Shown: one piece after another, positions 9,209 through 19,389 of the stretch
How the letters are laid out: each line of letters opens with the position of its first letter
Numbering within the stretch: the stretch's first letter is position 1
Origin: Alphaproteobacteria bacterium
Lineage (GTDB): Bacteria; Pseudomonadota; Alphaproteobacteria; DSM-16000; Inquilinaceae
NCBI GenBank assembly: GCA_028284045.1
Contig: JANQSN010000059.1
Coordinates: forward strand, 57,057 to 121,056
Length of the DNA stretch: 64,000 nucleotides
Reading direction: 5' to 3'
Notes under the pieces: generated by a model
What the model was told of the DNA's origin: nothing
Database searches by the model: none
Seen by the model: the letters and a program-made list of their open reading frames with translations, nothing else
Made by a program: the position numbers and the translations under genes

Positions 9209-9571
9209 ATGAACTGGGATGTCGAATACACGAACGAATTTGGCGATTGATGGTTCGGTCTGTCGCGGGAGGAGCGGGCGGACGTGACCGCGGTTGCGGA
9301 GCTGCTGATGGAACACGGCCCACGCCTGGCCTTTCCCTTCTCTTCGGCAATCCGCGGATCGCGGCATTCCCATATGCGCGAGCTTCGCGTTCAGAGCGGC
9401 GGTAAACCGATCCGGGTCCTCTACGCCTTCGATCCGCGGCGATGCGCGATCCTGCTGATCGGCGGCGACAAGACGGGCGACGACCGGTTCTACGCAACCA
9501 CCGTGCCGCTCGCCGACCGGCTGTATGACGAGCACCTGGACGAGCTTCGACGCGAAGGGGTGATCACGTGA
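9209..9571 (+). pseudogene. HigB/Gp49-like toxin with in-frame TGA at codon 14
   Basis: RelE-superfamily mRNA interferase of the phage Gp49/HigB type. Read from the ATG at 9209 the frame gives MNWDVEYTNEFGD, then TGA (9248-9250), then WFGLSREERADV and a fully conserved remainder: HMRELRVQSGGKPIRVLYAF, then LLIGGDKTGDDRFY and VPLADRLYDEHLDEL. Relatives carry a WW pair at this point, so TGA replaces a TGG tryptophan codon by one base. Without readthrough only a product from the GTG at 9284, lacking 25 residues, could be made. The end overlaps the antitoxin start by GTGA. Either a recently inactivated toxin, a sequencing error or a recoded codon. Confidence 0.8.
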
Positions 9572-9891
9572 CGGGACATCGGCCGTTCGGCGATCTGACT
9601 AGGGGTTTCTCGCCGGCAGAGCGGGCCCGCGTGGAGGAGAAGAAGGCGGCAATGCGGGCCGCCCTGCCGCTGCACGAGCTGCGCCAGGCGCGCGCGCTGA
9701 CCCAGAAGGCGCTCGGCGAGACATTGGGGGTGAACCAGCCGGCGATCGCCAAGATGGAACGACGCGCCGACATGTATGTCTCCAACCTTCGCTCCTATGT
9801 CGAAGCGATGGGTGGACGCCTGCGGGTCGTCGCCGAGTTCCCGGAGGGCGAGGTGATGATCAGCAATTTCTCCGACGTCGGCGACCCCTGA
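9568..9891 (+). CDS. HigA/Xre-family antitoxin
   Basis: A 107-residue helix-turn-helix protein paired with the upstream HigB-like toxin. ELRQARALTQKALGETLGVN followed by QPAIAKMERRADMYVSNLRS is the Xre DNA-binding domain; VEAMGGRLRVVAEFPEGEV is the conserved C-terminal part of this antitoxin family. GTG at 9568 overlaps the toxin stop. The order toxin-antitoxin is typical of higBA. The antitoxin looks intact while the toxin is interrupted, a common outcome of toxin decay. It would neutralise the toxin and repress the pair from the small inverted repeat ATTCC-N6-GGAAT at 9183-9198. Confidence 0.88.
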   Translation: MTGHRPFGDLTRGFSPAERARVEEKKAAMRAALPLHELRQARALTQKALGETLGVNQPAIAKMERRADMYVSNLRSYVEAMGGRLRVVAEFPEGEVMISNFSDVGDP

Positions 9892-9899
9892 CCACCCCC

Positions 9900-10550
9900 C
9901 TACTTCGTCGCGAACATCCGGTCGCCGGCGTCGCCGAGGCCCGGCAGGATATAGGCGTGGTCGTTCAGCTTGCGGTCCAGCGCGGCGGTGAAGATCTGCA
10001 CCTTGGGGTGCGCCTTGGCGACCGTGCCGACCCCTTCCGGGGCGGAGACCAGCGCCATGAACCGGATGTTCTCGTCGGCGACGCCGTGCCGGTTCAACAC
10101 GTCGATCGCATGCACCGCGGAGTTGCCGGTGGCCAGCATCGGATCCACCAGGATGAAGATGCGGCCCGCCGGCTCCGGCAGCTTCACCAGGTATTCCACC
10201 GGCATATGGGTGTCGGGATCGCGGTAGAGCCCGATATGGCCCTCCCGCGCCGAGGGAATCAGGGCGTGCAGACCTTCCGTCATGCCCAGGCCGGCGCGCA
10301 GGATGCTGACCAGCGCCACCTTCTTGCCGGCCAGTACCGGGGCCTGCATCTCCTCCAGCGGCGTCTCCACCGTGATGTAGGTGAGGTCGAGGTCGCGGGT
10401 GACCTCATAGCCCATCAACAGCGAGATCTCGCGCAGCAGCGCGCGGAAGCCGTTGGTGGAGCGATGGCGGTCGCGCATATGGGTCAGCTTGTGCTGCACC
10501 AAGGGATGGTCGACCACGGTCAGGCTGGGAAAGTCGGGGTGCTGGTACAT
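9900..10550 (-). CDS. upp: Uracil phosphoribosyltransferase
   Basis: Pyrimidine salvage enzyme making UMP from uracil and PRPP in the cytosol. The 216-residue protein is the normal size. It starts with [20 protein letters not shown], has the PRPP-binding loop [13 protein letters not shown] (about residues 137-149), and ends in the conserved uracil-binding [17 protein letters not shown]. The stop codon lies 8 bases from the convergent antitoxin gene. The next gene upstream is a peroxiredoxin with its own start region, so upp is probably monocistronic. No attenuator-like structure was seen upstream. Confidence 0.97.
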   Translation of the reverse strand: MYQHPDFPSLTVVDHPLVQHKLTHMRDRHRSTNGFRALLREISLLMGYEVTRDLDLTYITVETPLEEMQAPVLAGKKVALVSILRAGLGMTEGLHALIPSAREGHIGLYRDPDTHMPVEYLVKLPEPAGRIFILVDPMLATGNSAVHAIDVLNRHGVADENIRFMALVSAPEGVGTVAKAHPKVQIFTAALDRKLNDHAYILPGLGDAGDRMFATK

Positions 10551-10626
10551 CGGCTCCGCGAGGCGCGCAACGGGGCGGGGAACGGACGGCAGCCCGGGCA
10601 GGGCCGCCGCCCTCTCACATCAAGCT

Positions 10627-11286
10627 CTATTTCGGCTGCGGCACGATCCTCAGATAGGGCTTCTGCGCGGTCCAGCCGTCGGGGAACTTCTCGCGCGCCT
10701 GCTCGTCCGACACCGCGGGCACGATGATCACGTCGTCGCCGTCCTGCCAGTTCGCCGGGGTGGCCACCTGGTGCTTGGCGGTGAGCTGGATGGAGTCGAG
10801 CGCCCGCAAGACCTCGTCGAAGTTGCGCCCCGTGCTCATCGGATAGGTCATCATCAGCTTCACCTTCTTGTCGGGGCCGACGATGAACACCGTGCGCACG
10901 GTGGCGTTGTCCACCGCGGTGCGCCCCTCCGACGTCTCGCCGGCGTCCGCCGGCAGCATGTCGTAGAGCTTGGCCACCCTCAGCTCCGGATCGCCGATCA
11001 GCGGATAGTTCACGGCGTGGCCCTGGGTCTCCTCGATATCGGCGGCCCAGGCCGCGTGATTGGTCACCGGGTCGACGCTGAGGCCGATGATCTTGCAGCC
11101 GCGCCGGGCGAAGTCGTCCTTCAGCCCGGCGAGATAGCCGAGCTCCGTCGTGCAGACGGGCGTGAAGTCCTTCGGATGCGAGAACAGCACGGCCCAGCCG
11201 TCGCCGATCCAGTCGTGGAAGGAGATGGTTCCTTCGGTGGTCTCCGTGGTGAAGTCCGGAGCCTCCTGGTTGATCCTGAGCGCCAT
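10627..11286 (-). CDS. Peroxiredoxin (1-Cys, Prx6 type)
   Basis: Thiol peroxidase that reduces hydrogen peroxide and organic peroxides. The 219-residue protein has the peroxidatic motif in LFSHPKDFTPVCTTELG (P-x-x-x-T-x-x-C, Cys at about 46), and downstream IGLSVDPVTNHAAWAADI, INYPLIGD-like VNYPLIGDPELR, and TVRTVFIVGPDKKVKL, typical of Prx6. The long C-terminal domain (PANWQDGDDVIIVP) is also Prx6-specific, and no second resolving cysteine is apparent. The start at 11286 follows GGAGG and fits the family start MALRINQEAPDF. Divergent from lrgAB across a 158-base spacer. Confidence 0.93.
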   Translation of the reverse strand: MALRINQEAPDFTTETTEGTISFHDWIGDGWAVLFSHPKDFTPVCTTELGYLAGLKDDFARRGCKIIGLSVDPVTNHAAWAADIEETQGHAVNYPLIGDPELRVAKLYDMLPADAGETSEGRTAVDNATVRTVFIVGPDKKVKLMMTYPMSTGRNFDEVLRALDSIQLTAKHQVATPANWQDGDDVIIVPAVSDEQAREKFPDGWTAQKPYLRIVPQPK

Positions 11287-11444
11287 GGGATGCCTCCGCC
11301 AGTGTCGAGGGAACGAAATCGGGAAGAGTAACCAGACCGCAGCCGCCCGCCCGGGTCCGGGTCCGTCAAGCCGTCGGGATCCTAGAGGCATTTCCCGGCA
11401 AACTGAACCGCCCGCTCCCGCCGATCGTGAAGGAGACACCGCCG

Positions 11445-11804
11445 ATGGTCCCCGCCCTGCTCGCCCTCCTGGGCTGCCAATTGGCCGGCGAGCTGCTGGT
11501 CACGCTGCTCGCCCTGCCGCTGCCGGGTCCGGTGGTCGGCATGGTCCTGCTGTTCGTCGGTCTGCTGGTGCGGCGCGGCGTGCCGGCGCCGTTGGCGGCG
11601 ACCAGCGGCGCGCTGTTGGACAATCTGGCGCTTCTGTTCGTGCCGGCGGGGGTCGGCGTGCTGCTGCACCTGCCGCGTCTGGCGGAGTCCTGGGCGGCGG
11701 TGTCGGCGGCCCTGATCGTCTCCACCGCGCTGACGCTGCTGGTCACCGGCTGGGCGATGTCCCTGCTGGCGCCGCCGCGGGCGGAGGACCGGCGCGATGG
11801 ATGA
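11445..11804 (+). CDS. lrgA: LrgA/CidA-family holin-like membrane protein
   Basis: A 119-residue protein with four membrane helices of the CidA/LrgA family, small holin-like proteins that work with LrgB-type partners in murein hydrolase export control or in pyruvate and other small-acid transport. GPVVGMVLLFVGLLVRRGV and LDNLALLFVPAGVGVLLHL are the conserved family segments (P-G-x-[VI]-x-G-M; L-F-V-P-A-G-V-G). I place the start at ATG 11445 because GAAGGAG stands 9 bases upstream; the frame is open from GTG 11427, which would contain that ribosome-binding site. It overlaps lrgB by 8 bases. Confidence 0.88.
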   Translation: MVPALLALLGCQLAGELLVTLLALPLPGPVVGMVLLFVGLLVRRGVPAPLAATSGALLDNLALLFVPAGVGVLLHLPRLAESWAAVSAALIVSTALTLLVTGWAMSLLAPPRAEDRRDG

Positions 11805-12513
11805 TCTGCAGGACGTCTGGGTCTATCTCAGCGCCAGCCCGCTATTGCATCTGACGTTGACGCTGGCGGCTTGGCAGGCCGGGCGCTGGCTGCAGGCGCG
11901 GGCCGGCGGCCATCCGCTGGTCAACCCGGTCTTGGTGGCGGTCGCGGTCCTGGTGGCCCTGTTGCTGGCCACGGATACCGACTATGCGCGCTATTTCGAG
12001 GGCGCGCAGTTCGTCCATTTCCTGCTCGGCCCGGCGACGGTGGCGCTGGCTATCCCGCTCTACCGCCAGCTCCACCTGGTGCGGCGCTCCGCACCCGCCC
12101 TGGCGGCGAGCCTGATCGCCGGCTCGCTGGCGGCGGCGCTGAGCGCCATCGCCATCGCCGGCCTGTTCGACGCCGGCCCGGCGCTGACCGCGACCCTGGC
12201 GCCGAAATCGGTGACCACGCCGGTCGCCATGGGCATCGCCGAGGCGCTGGGCGGCCTGACCTCGCTGACCGCGGTCGTCGTCATCCTGACCGGCATCCTG
12301 GGCGCCGCCTTCGGGCCGTCGCTGTTGCGGCTGGCGCGCATCCGCGACCCACGCGCGCAAGGCCTGGCGCTGGGCACCGCCGCGCACGGCATCGGCACGG
12401 CGCGCGCCCTGCAGATGGGCGAGGTCGCGGGCGCCTTCGCCGGGCTGGCGATGGGCCTCAACGCCCTGGCGACGGCGATCCTGCTGCCGCTGCTATGGGC
12501 GTGGCTGGTCTGA
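11797..12513 (+). CDS. lrgB: LrgB/CidB-family membrane protein
   Basis: A 238-residue integral membrane protein, partner of LrgA. It shows about seven hydrophobic segments and the family blocks FLLGPATVALAIPLYRQ, then ATLAPKSVTTPVAMGIAEAL, and GTAAHGIGTARALQMGE near the C terminus. The overlapping start at 11797 indicates translational coupling with lrgA. Plausible role is membrane transport or permeability control linked to central carbon metabolism; the exact substrate in this organism is not deducible. Codon use and G+C match neighbours. Confidence 0.93.
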   Translation: MDDLQDVWVYLSASPLLHLTLTLAAWQAGRWLQARAGGHPLVNPVLVAVAVLVALLLATDTDYARYFEGAQFVHFLLGPATVALAIPLYRQLHLVRRSAPALAASLIAGSLAAALSAIAIAGLFDAGPALTATLAPKSVTTPVAMGIAEALGGLTSLTAVVVILTGILGAAFGPSLLRLARIRDPRAQGLALGTAAHGIGTARALQMGEVAGAFAGLAMGLNALATAILLPLLWAWLV

Positions 12514-12535
12514 CCGGCGCGGCACGGTCCGCCGG

Positions 12536-14620
12536 CTACTCCGCCGGGCGGACCACCAGGCTGCCGGCGTAGTCGCGCAAGGCCACGTAGGCCTCGTCCA
12601 GCGCGGCTTCCGCGGTGTCGATCTCCTCGCCCAACCGCTCCAGCTCGTCCTCCTGCGCGCCCATGGTCTCCAGATAGCGGCGGTGCAAGTCGCTGTCGGC
12701 CGGCACGCTGTCGAGATTGCGGCGGATCCGCTCCTGCTGGCGGACGGTGTCGTCGCGCGTCTCCACCAGCCGGTCCAGCGCCCGCTGCTTGGCCTCCACC
12801 TCCTGCAGGAAACCGCTGAGCTGGCGCATCTCCTCGCGGATCTCCGGCGGCAAGGCGGTGTCCTCGGCATAGATCTCGATCTGGCGGGGCGAGACGTCGC
12901 TCAGCACCACCTGCTCGCCGCGCGGACGCTCCATCACCACTTCCAGCCGCTCCGTCGCGCCGGGTGGCACCGCGACGGCGAGCCGGTGATGCGTCGGCGT
13001 CGTCTCGTCCAGGCTGTCCTCCCCCGGCTCCACCAGCGTCCAGCCGGCGGCGCGCGGATGCTCGATCAACACGGTTCGCTCGGTGCCGGCGGTGTTGTCG
13101 ATGGTGTAGACGGTGCGCGCCGTCTCGGTGACGATCCGCTCCATCACCCCGTCGACGATCGACGCCCGGCTGGTCCGCCGCGTGTCGTGGCGGCTGTGGT
13201 CGACGCTGACAGCCTGGTCGACGGCGAAGCTGACCAGCCGGTCGTCGCCGGCCGGCAGGGTGTCGAGGCGCGCATCGCCGACGAAGGCCACCACCCCGCT
13301 GTCGCCCGCCCGCTCATACAGCGTCAGCACCCCCGGCGGCAGCCCGGTCTCGCCATCATTGTCCAGGCGGACGGCCGCCAAGGGATGGCGGGGATGCGTC
13401 TCCACGCGGAACACGGACACCCGCGCCACCGGCGCCGTCCGGTCGACGATCGGGACCAACAGCGTGTGTCCGTCCGGCACGCTGACCGGCCAGGGCACGC
13501 GGTGGATGACCTGGGTCGCCGCCTCGGTGCTGACGGCGGCCTGGAGCTGGGCCAGCGGCGGCGGCGCCTCGGCGCGCGCGGTCGGCGACGGGGCCGGCAT
13601 CGCCTCCATGGCCGCGTCCTCCAGCGCCAACAGGCCGGCCACGCCGGTGCCGATCACCTCGGCCGGCAGCGCCTGGGTCCGGGGCACCCCGCCCTCGTCG
13701 ACCGGCGGCAGGACGCGGCCCAGCACCTCCACCGGCACCTCCGGCCGATCGACGTAGTAGGCGTCGTAGAGCGCCTGGCGGAAGGTCACGGGGTTGCCGG
13801 AGACGACGGTCAGATCGACGCCCTCCCAATCCTCCCCGCTCAGATTCTCCAGCACCGCCCAGCCCTGCAGGGCGGCCTCACCGGCCTCCCCATCCGCCGG
13901 CAGGGTCAGCCGATACGTGCCCTTCCACAACGGCGCCTCGGCGACATAGGCGACCCGCACCGTCCGCGCCGCCTCCCCGGCCATGCGGATCGACAGCTCG
14001 CGGCCGTCGCGCACCGTGTGGGCGGCCAGCGCCGCCAGCGCGTCGTCCACATCGCCCTGCAGGTCCTCGTCGACCAGGCGCACGGCGTCGGCTTGCTCCA
14101 ACACCAGTTGCTGGATGCCGTCCTCGGTCAGCAGGCTGAGGCGATGGCGGGTGACCAGGCCGCCGGACGGCGTCTCCTCGGTCTCCGGCTCCACCGCGAT
14201 GATCCGGCCTTCGATCCCCCGCGGACCGTCGACCTCGACTTCCCGGCCGGTCAGGGCGTTCAACAGGGCGACCGGCGACGTCAGGTCCGCCTGGTCAAAC
14301 GGCAGTTCCCGGAAGACGTCGACCAGCGGTTGGCGGCCGGGCAGGCTGATCTCCCCGACCCCACCCTGATCGTCATAGACGACGATCGACTTCAAGACGT
14401 CGTTCACCTGGTCGAGCCGGACACCGATCGACAGATCGACGCTGCCCGACACGGCCGCCTCGAACTCGAAATAGCCGACGCCGCCGGTCGACAGCATGAC
14501 GCGGCGGAGCTGCAGCTCGTCCGCCTCCGCTTCGCTCTGGGCGACGACGGCGGGGCTGAGGCCCGCCACAAGCGCGGCGGACAGGAAGGCAAGGGCGGTG
14601 CGGGTGGCGGGTGGCGGCAT
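12536..14620 (-). CDS. DUF4139 domain-containing exported protein
   Basis: A 694-residue exported protein of unknown function. A signal peptide (about 1-27, ending in AVVAQS) is followed by the VMLSTGGVGYFEFEA start of this family, a central beta-rich region with the DUF4139 signature (VRVAYVAEAPLWKGTYRL; WAVLENLSGEDWEGVDLTVVSG), and a C-terminal half containing EHPRAAGWTLVEP. The last 130 residues form a charged coiled coil (REEMRQLSGFLQEVEAKQ and on). The start at 14620 follows AAGAAGAG; the frame stays open far upstream only as antisense of the chemoreceptor. Likely periplasmic or surface-bound. It is divergent from the chemoreceptor, with a 252-base spacer. Confidence 0.82.
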   Translation of the reverse strand: MPPPATRTALAFLSAALVAGLSPAVVAQSEAEADELQLRRVMLSTGGVGYFEFEAAVSGSVDLSIGVRLDQVNDVLKSIVVYDDQGGVGEISLPGRQPLVDVFRELPFDQADLTSPVALLNALTGREVEVDGPRGIEGRIIAVEPETEETPSGGLVTRHRLSLLTEDGIQQLVLEQADAVRLVDEDLQGDVDDALAALAAHTVRDGRELSIRMAGEAARTVRVAYVAEAPLWKGTYRLTLPADGEAGEAALQGWAVLENLSGEDWEGVDLTVVSGNPVTFRQALYDAYYVDRPEVPVEVLGRVLPPVDEGGVPRTQALPAEVIGTGVAGLLALEDAAMEAMPAPSPTARAEAPPPLAQLQAAVSTEAATQVIHRVPWPVSVPDGHTLLVPIVDRTAPVARVSVFRVETHPRHPLAAVRLDNDGETGLPPGVLTLYERAGDSGVVAFVGDARLDTLPAGDDRLVSFAVDQAVSVDHSRHDTRRTSRASIVDGVMERIVTETARTVYTIDNTAGTERTVLIEHPRAAGWTLVEPGEDSLDETTPTHHRLAVAVPPGATERLEVVMERPRGEQVVLSDVSPRQIEIYAEDTALPPEIREEMRQLSGFLQEVEAKQRALDRLVETRDDTVRQQERIRRNLDSVPADSDLHRRYLETMGAQEDELERLGEEIDTAEAALDEAYVALRDYAGSLVVRPAE

Positions 14621-14759
14621 CGCGGCAGCTCTTCTTGATTTCGGACCGGGAGGCGCGCTCCCGGCCATACCGTTGCGCGGCAAATTTGTCCGGACGACGG
14701 CGCGGTCGCCACCGATCGGACCGATCCCTCGGCAACGGGGCGCGGACCGCGACCAGGCG

Positions 14760-14788
14760 TCCTTAAGGCCATTACGCGTTCTTAAGGA
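14760..14788. promoter_or_regulatory. Inverted repeat TCCTTAAG-N13-CTTAAGGA
   Basis: Perfect 8-base arms at 14760-14767 and 14781-14788 sit in the spacer between the divergent DUF4139 and chemoreceptor genes. Each arm contains the palindrome CTTAAG. It could be an operator or a transcript hairpin. It does not fit the CtrA pattern TTAA-N7-TTAA because the TTAA cores are too far apart. Confidence 0.4.
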
Positions 14789-14872
14789 ATGACTCGCAAC
14801 AATCGCGCGGACGATCGTACCCGAGGCTCGGCGGTTCGCGGCGGCCTCGCCGCATTGGGAGACCCCGCCACC

Positions 14873-17254
14873 ATGACCATTCGCCGTCTGTCCCTGATCC
14901 TGGTCGCCCTCCTGCTGGCCAGCGGCTGCCTGATGTCCGGCTTCGCCTTCCTGGAACGGCAGAAGACCGGCCAGTTGCACGAGACCTGGCTGCTCGACCG
15001 GGAGACCAACGCGCCGCGCGCCCGGCTGTTGCGCGAGGTGCGCGAGGTGATCGGCTATGGCGGCATGATCCACCAGTTCAAGAACTACGTCCTGCGCCAC
15101 GACGCGCCGCGCATCGCCCGGGTGGAGAACGCCATCGGCGCCGCCCTCTCCGACCTCGACGCCTATGAGACGCTGGCGCTGTCATCGCCCGAACAGCAGG
15201 CCGTGGCGGCGGTGCGCGACGTCCTCGGCCAGTACCGGGACAACCTGGGGACGGCCGTGTCGATGGTCACCGAGGGCGCCTCGATCGACGAGATCGACCA
15301 AGCCATCTCCATCGACGACACGCCCGCCCTTGAGGGCCTGGTCACGCTGGCCAACGCCATCCGCGCCGCCCGCTCCAATCCCGACGCGCTGACCCGCGCG
15401 GACATGCTGGGCCGGCTGCGCGACGCCATGGGGTTCGGCGGCTTCATCCACCAGTTCAAGAACCTGGTCATCCGGCGCGACCCGGCGCGCCTGGCCCGCG
15501 TCGAGGCGGCGCAGGCCGACGTGGCCGATGTCTTGGCGGCCTATCGACAGCTCGACCTCTCGGCGGAGGAGGAGACCGCGCTGGCCGCCGTCGGCGGGGT
15601 CGTCGACGAATACGCCGCCAACATCGCCGTCGTGGACTCCATGATCGCCGACGGGCAGAGCGCCGCGGAGATCGACACCGCGGTGAAGGTGGACGACGGA
15701 CCGGCGATCGCGGCGATGTCGGTATTGCAGCGCGCCGACGTCGATACCGGGCGGGCCCTGACCGTCCGGATGGGTGAGGAGCTGGTGGCGCTCCGCCAGA
15801 CCATGACCCTGATGAGCGCCGGCGTCGCCGTCACCAGCCTGCTGCTGGTGGGCCTGACCACCTGGGTCCTGCGCCGCCGCATCGTCGCCCCCATTCTGCT
15901 GCTCACCCAGGCGATGCAGCACCTGTCGGACGGCGAGTCGCAGACGACGTTGAGCGCGGAGGCGGAGGCCGTCGCGCGCCGCGCCGGCCAGAGCGACGAG
16001 ATCGGCCGGATGGCCGCGGCGCTGGAGGTCTTCCGAGAGAACATCCTCCACATCCAGGACCTGCAGGCGCAAGCCGCCCGCGCGGAAGAGGTTGCCGCGA
16101 CGCAGCGCAAGCAGGCCGTCCAGAAGATGATCCAGGCGATCGAGAGCGAGATCGAGAACGTCGTCACATCGGTGGTCGGCCAGGCCGCCGAGATGGAAGG
16201 CTCCGTCTCGCAGATGAGCACGCTTGCCGGCGACATGACGGTGTCGGCCGGCAGCGCGGCGGACGCCGCCGATCAAGCGCTGGCCAACGCCCAGACCGTC
16301 GCCGCGGCGGCGGAAGAGCTGCACGCCTCGATCGGCGAGATCGGCCAACAGGTCGCCAAGTCCACCACGGTTGCCGACCGCTCCGTCGAACTGGCCGGCG
16401 AGGCGCAGACCATCGTCGGCGGGCTGGCCGGCACGGCCGCGGAGATCGGCAAGGTGGTCGAGCTGATCAGCACCGTCGCAGAGCAGACCAATCTGCTGGC
16501 GCTCAACGCGACGATCGAGGCGGCGCGCGCCGGCGCCGCCGGCAAGGGTTTCGCCGTGGTCGCCTCGGAGGTGAAGAACCTGGCCACCCAGACCGCCCGG
16601 TCGACCGAGGAGATCTCCCGCCAGATCGCCGCCGTTCAGAGCGTCAGCGGCGAGGTGGGCACGGCGATCGGCAAGGTCGTCGACACCATCGGCGACATGG
16701 GCGCGATCGCCACCACGATCGCCGCTGCGGTGGAGGAGCAGACCGCCTCCACCCAGGAGATTGCCCGGACCATCGAGCAGAGCGCGGCGACCACCCGCGA
16801 GACCTCCCAACGCATGACGGAGGTTCGCGCCAATGCCGAGCACGCCGAGGGCCTGACCACGCAGGTGAGCGCCGCGTCGCACGAGGTCAACGGTGCGGTC
16901 GACCGGCTGTCCATGGCGATCAAGCGGATCGTGCGCAACTCCACGCGGGAGGCCGACCGGCGTCTCAGCCAGCGGTTCAAGACCGAGATCGAGGCCGTCG
17001 TCGAAGGCCCCGGGGGAACCAGCAGCGCGATCATCCACGACATCTCGGCCGGCGGCGTGCTGCTCAAGGTCGAGGGCAAAGCGCCCAAGACGGGTGAGCG
17101 CGTCACGGTGCGCGGTCCCGCGGGCGACTGCTGGCAGGGCACCGTAGCGGCCCAAAGCGCCGCCGGCATCCATGTCGCCTTCGCCGAGAAGCTGAAGGGC
17201 GGCGACGCCGCCGCCCAAGCGATCGCGGAGCGCGGAACCCGCCGGGCGGCCTAG
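14873..17254 (+). CDS. Methyl-accepting chemotaxis protein with duplicated sensor and C-terminal PilZ domain
   Basis: Transmembrane chemoreceptor of 793 residues. Order: TM1 (about 5-27); a periplasmic region with two homologous copies, one with [15 protein letters not shown] (61-75) and one with [15 protein letters not shown] (187-201); TM2 (313-333); HAMP; the signalling hairpin with its tip [18 protein letters not shown]; and a C-terminal PilZ domain (about 696-775). The PilZ keeps both c-di-GMP motifs, R697-x3-R701 and DISAGG (D723, S725, G728). The frame is open 28 codons upstream to ATG 14789, but that extension looks non-coding and GGGAG precedes 14873. Output is presumably modulated by c-di-GMP as well as by ligand. 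Confidence 0.9.
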   Translation: MTIRRLSLILVALLLASGCLMSGFAFLERQKTGQLHETWLLDRETNAPRARLLREVREVIGYGGMIHQFKNYVLRHDAPRIARVENAIGAALSDLDAYETLALSSPEQQAVAAVRDVLGQYRDNLGTAVSMVTEGASIDEIDQAISIDDTPALEGLVTLANAIRAARSNPDALTRADMLGRLRDAMGFGGFIHQFKNLVIRRDPARLARVEAAQADVADVLAAYRQLDLSAEEETALAAVGGVVDEYAANIAVVDSMIADGQSAAEIDTAVKVDDGPAIAAMSVLQRADVDTGRALTVRMGEELVALRQTMTLMSAGVAVTSLLLVGLTTWVLRRRIVAPILLLTQAMQHLSDGESQTTLSAEAEAVARRAGQSDEIGRMAAALEVFRENILHIQDLQAQAARAEEVAATQRKQAVQKMIQAIESEIENVVTSVVGQAAEMEGSVSQMSTLAGDMTVSAGSAADAADQALANAQTVAAAAEELHASIGEIGQQVAKSTTVADRSVELAGEAQTIVGGLAGTAAEIGKVVELISTVAEQTNLLALNATIEAARAGAAGKGFAVVASEVKNLATQTARSTEEISRQIAAVQSVSGEVGTAIGKVVDTIGDMGAIATTIAAAVEEQTASTQEIARTIEQSAATTRETSQRMTEVRANAEHAEGLTTQVSAASHEVNGAVDRLSMAIKRIVRNSTREADRRLSQRFKTEIEAVVEGPGGTSSAIIHDISAGGVLLKVEGKAPKTGERVTVRGPAGDCWQGTVAAQSAAGIHVAFAEKLKGGDAAAQAIAERGTRRAA

Positions 17255-17288
17255 GATCGATCGGCATTCATCGCGCCACCCGTTTTGG

Positions 17289-17479
17289 CCCTCCCCCTCG
17301 ATGGGGGAGGGTTGGGTGGGGGTGATGCTTGTTCGATGGAGAAGCCGTATCAAGAAGCGCCTTTCGACGGCGCCATTGGATGGGCATGGGCGTTGCGGCG
17401 CGAGATGGGCGCTTCGCAGGCGCTAACGTCGTGCGGCGACATCACCCCCACCCTAACCCTCCCCCATCGAGGGGGAGGG
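17289..17479. repeat. Paired REP-type palindromic element, copy A
   Basis: Left arm 17289-17327 and right arm 17440-17479 are near-perfect inverted copies; each arm is itself a hairpin, CCCTCCCCC and GGGGGAGGG with a 5-base loop, followed by TTGGGTGGGGGTGATG or its complement. The interior of about 110 bases is related to copy C. It lies between the chemoreceptor and yqeY, whose 3' ends face each other. Two further copies are at 26617-26716 and 31822-31994. Confidence 0.88.
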
Positions 17480-17539
17480 AAGTCCTGAACGTCGATTCAG
17501 CCAGCAGCTTGCCGGCTCCCCCGTACCAGCCCAGCCGCC

Positions 17540-17995
17540 TCAGGTCAGGCTCGCCTTGACCCGCTTGCTCGCCTCCGTCAGGTCCATGCGCGCGGCATAG
17601 CGCTCGCGCAAAGCCGCCATCACGCGCCCGACATCCTTCAGCCCGTGGGCGCCGAGATCCTGCAAGGTGGCGTCGACCGCCGCGGCGATCTCCTCGCGCG
17701 TCATCCGCTCCGGCAGGAATCGCTCGATGACCTCGATCTCCTCGGCTTCCGATTCCGCCAACTCCAGCCGGCCGCCCTGCTCGTAGAGCCGGATGCTGTC
17801 GCGCCGCTGGCGGATCATCGTCTGCAGCATGGCGGTGATCTCGTCTTCGGAGATGCCCTCCATATTGCCCTTCTCGCGCGCCGCGATATCGCGGTCCTTC
17901 AGCGCGGCGAGGATCAGTCGGACCGTCGCGACCGCCCGGCGATCCTTCGACCGCACGGCCTGCTTCAATGCCTCGCTCAGACTGTTTCGCAGCAT
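17540..17995 (-). CDS. GatB/YqeY domain-containing protein
   Basis: A 151-residue, all-helical cytosolic protein of the YqeY family, which resembles the tRNA-binding tail of GatB and may have an aminoacyl-tRNA amidase-related role. Conserved pieces are RLILAALKDRDIAAR, the ISEDEITAMLQTMIRQRRDS block, and EIEVIERFLPERMTREEI. The C-terminal part, KDVGRVMAALRERYAARMD, matches the family end. It is divergent from carA and probably monocistronic. A gene of this kind next to carA is common in Rhodospirillales; the biochemical role is not established. Confidence 0.92.
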   Translation of the reverse strand: MLRNSLSEALKQAVRSKDRRAVATVRLILAALKDRDIAAREKGNMEGISEDEITAMLQTMIRQRRDSIRLYEQGGRLELAESEAEEIEVIERFLPERMTREEIAAAVDATLQDLGAHGLKDVGRVMAALRERYAARMDLTEASKRVKASLT

Positions 17996-18135
17996 GGCAA
18001 CCGTCTCGTGGCTTCTCGTGCGCGATGACGTATGCTTGATCTCAGCCGGCCGGATCGGCGGCCGCGCCCCTGGGGGGCCGACCGATCACTGAAGCCGCAT
18101 CCGATCAGGAACCGAAATCGAGATCCTTGTCCACC

Positions 18136-19329
<1,194 letters not shown>

Positions 19330-19389
19330 GCGATGGCGGGACGATCGGCGGCCGCGCGCTAGGCGCTCGCACTGAGACCGGCCCCGGCG

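Noticed and set aside
12683..14638. 651-codon plus-strand frame opposite the DUF4139 gene
   Set aside because: Antisense shadow; composition is Arg/Gln/His-rich, and the minus-strand product has signal peptide and known domain.
14760..14788. CtrA binding site (TTAA-N7-TTAA)
   Set aside because: The TTAA cores are 17 bases apart, not 7.
15182..17353. 723-codon minus-strand frame opposite the PilZ chemoreceptor
   Set aside because: Antisense shadow of a well-recognised receptor with repeated motifs; no independent start or domain.
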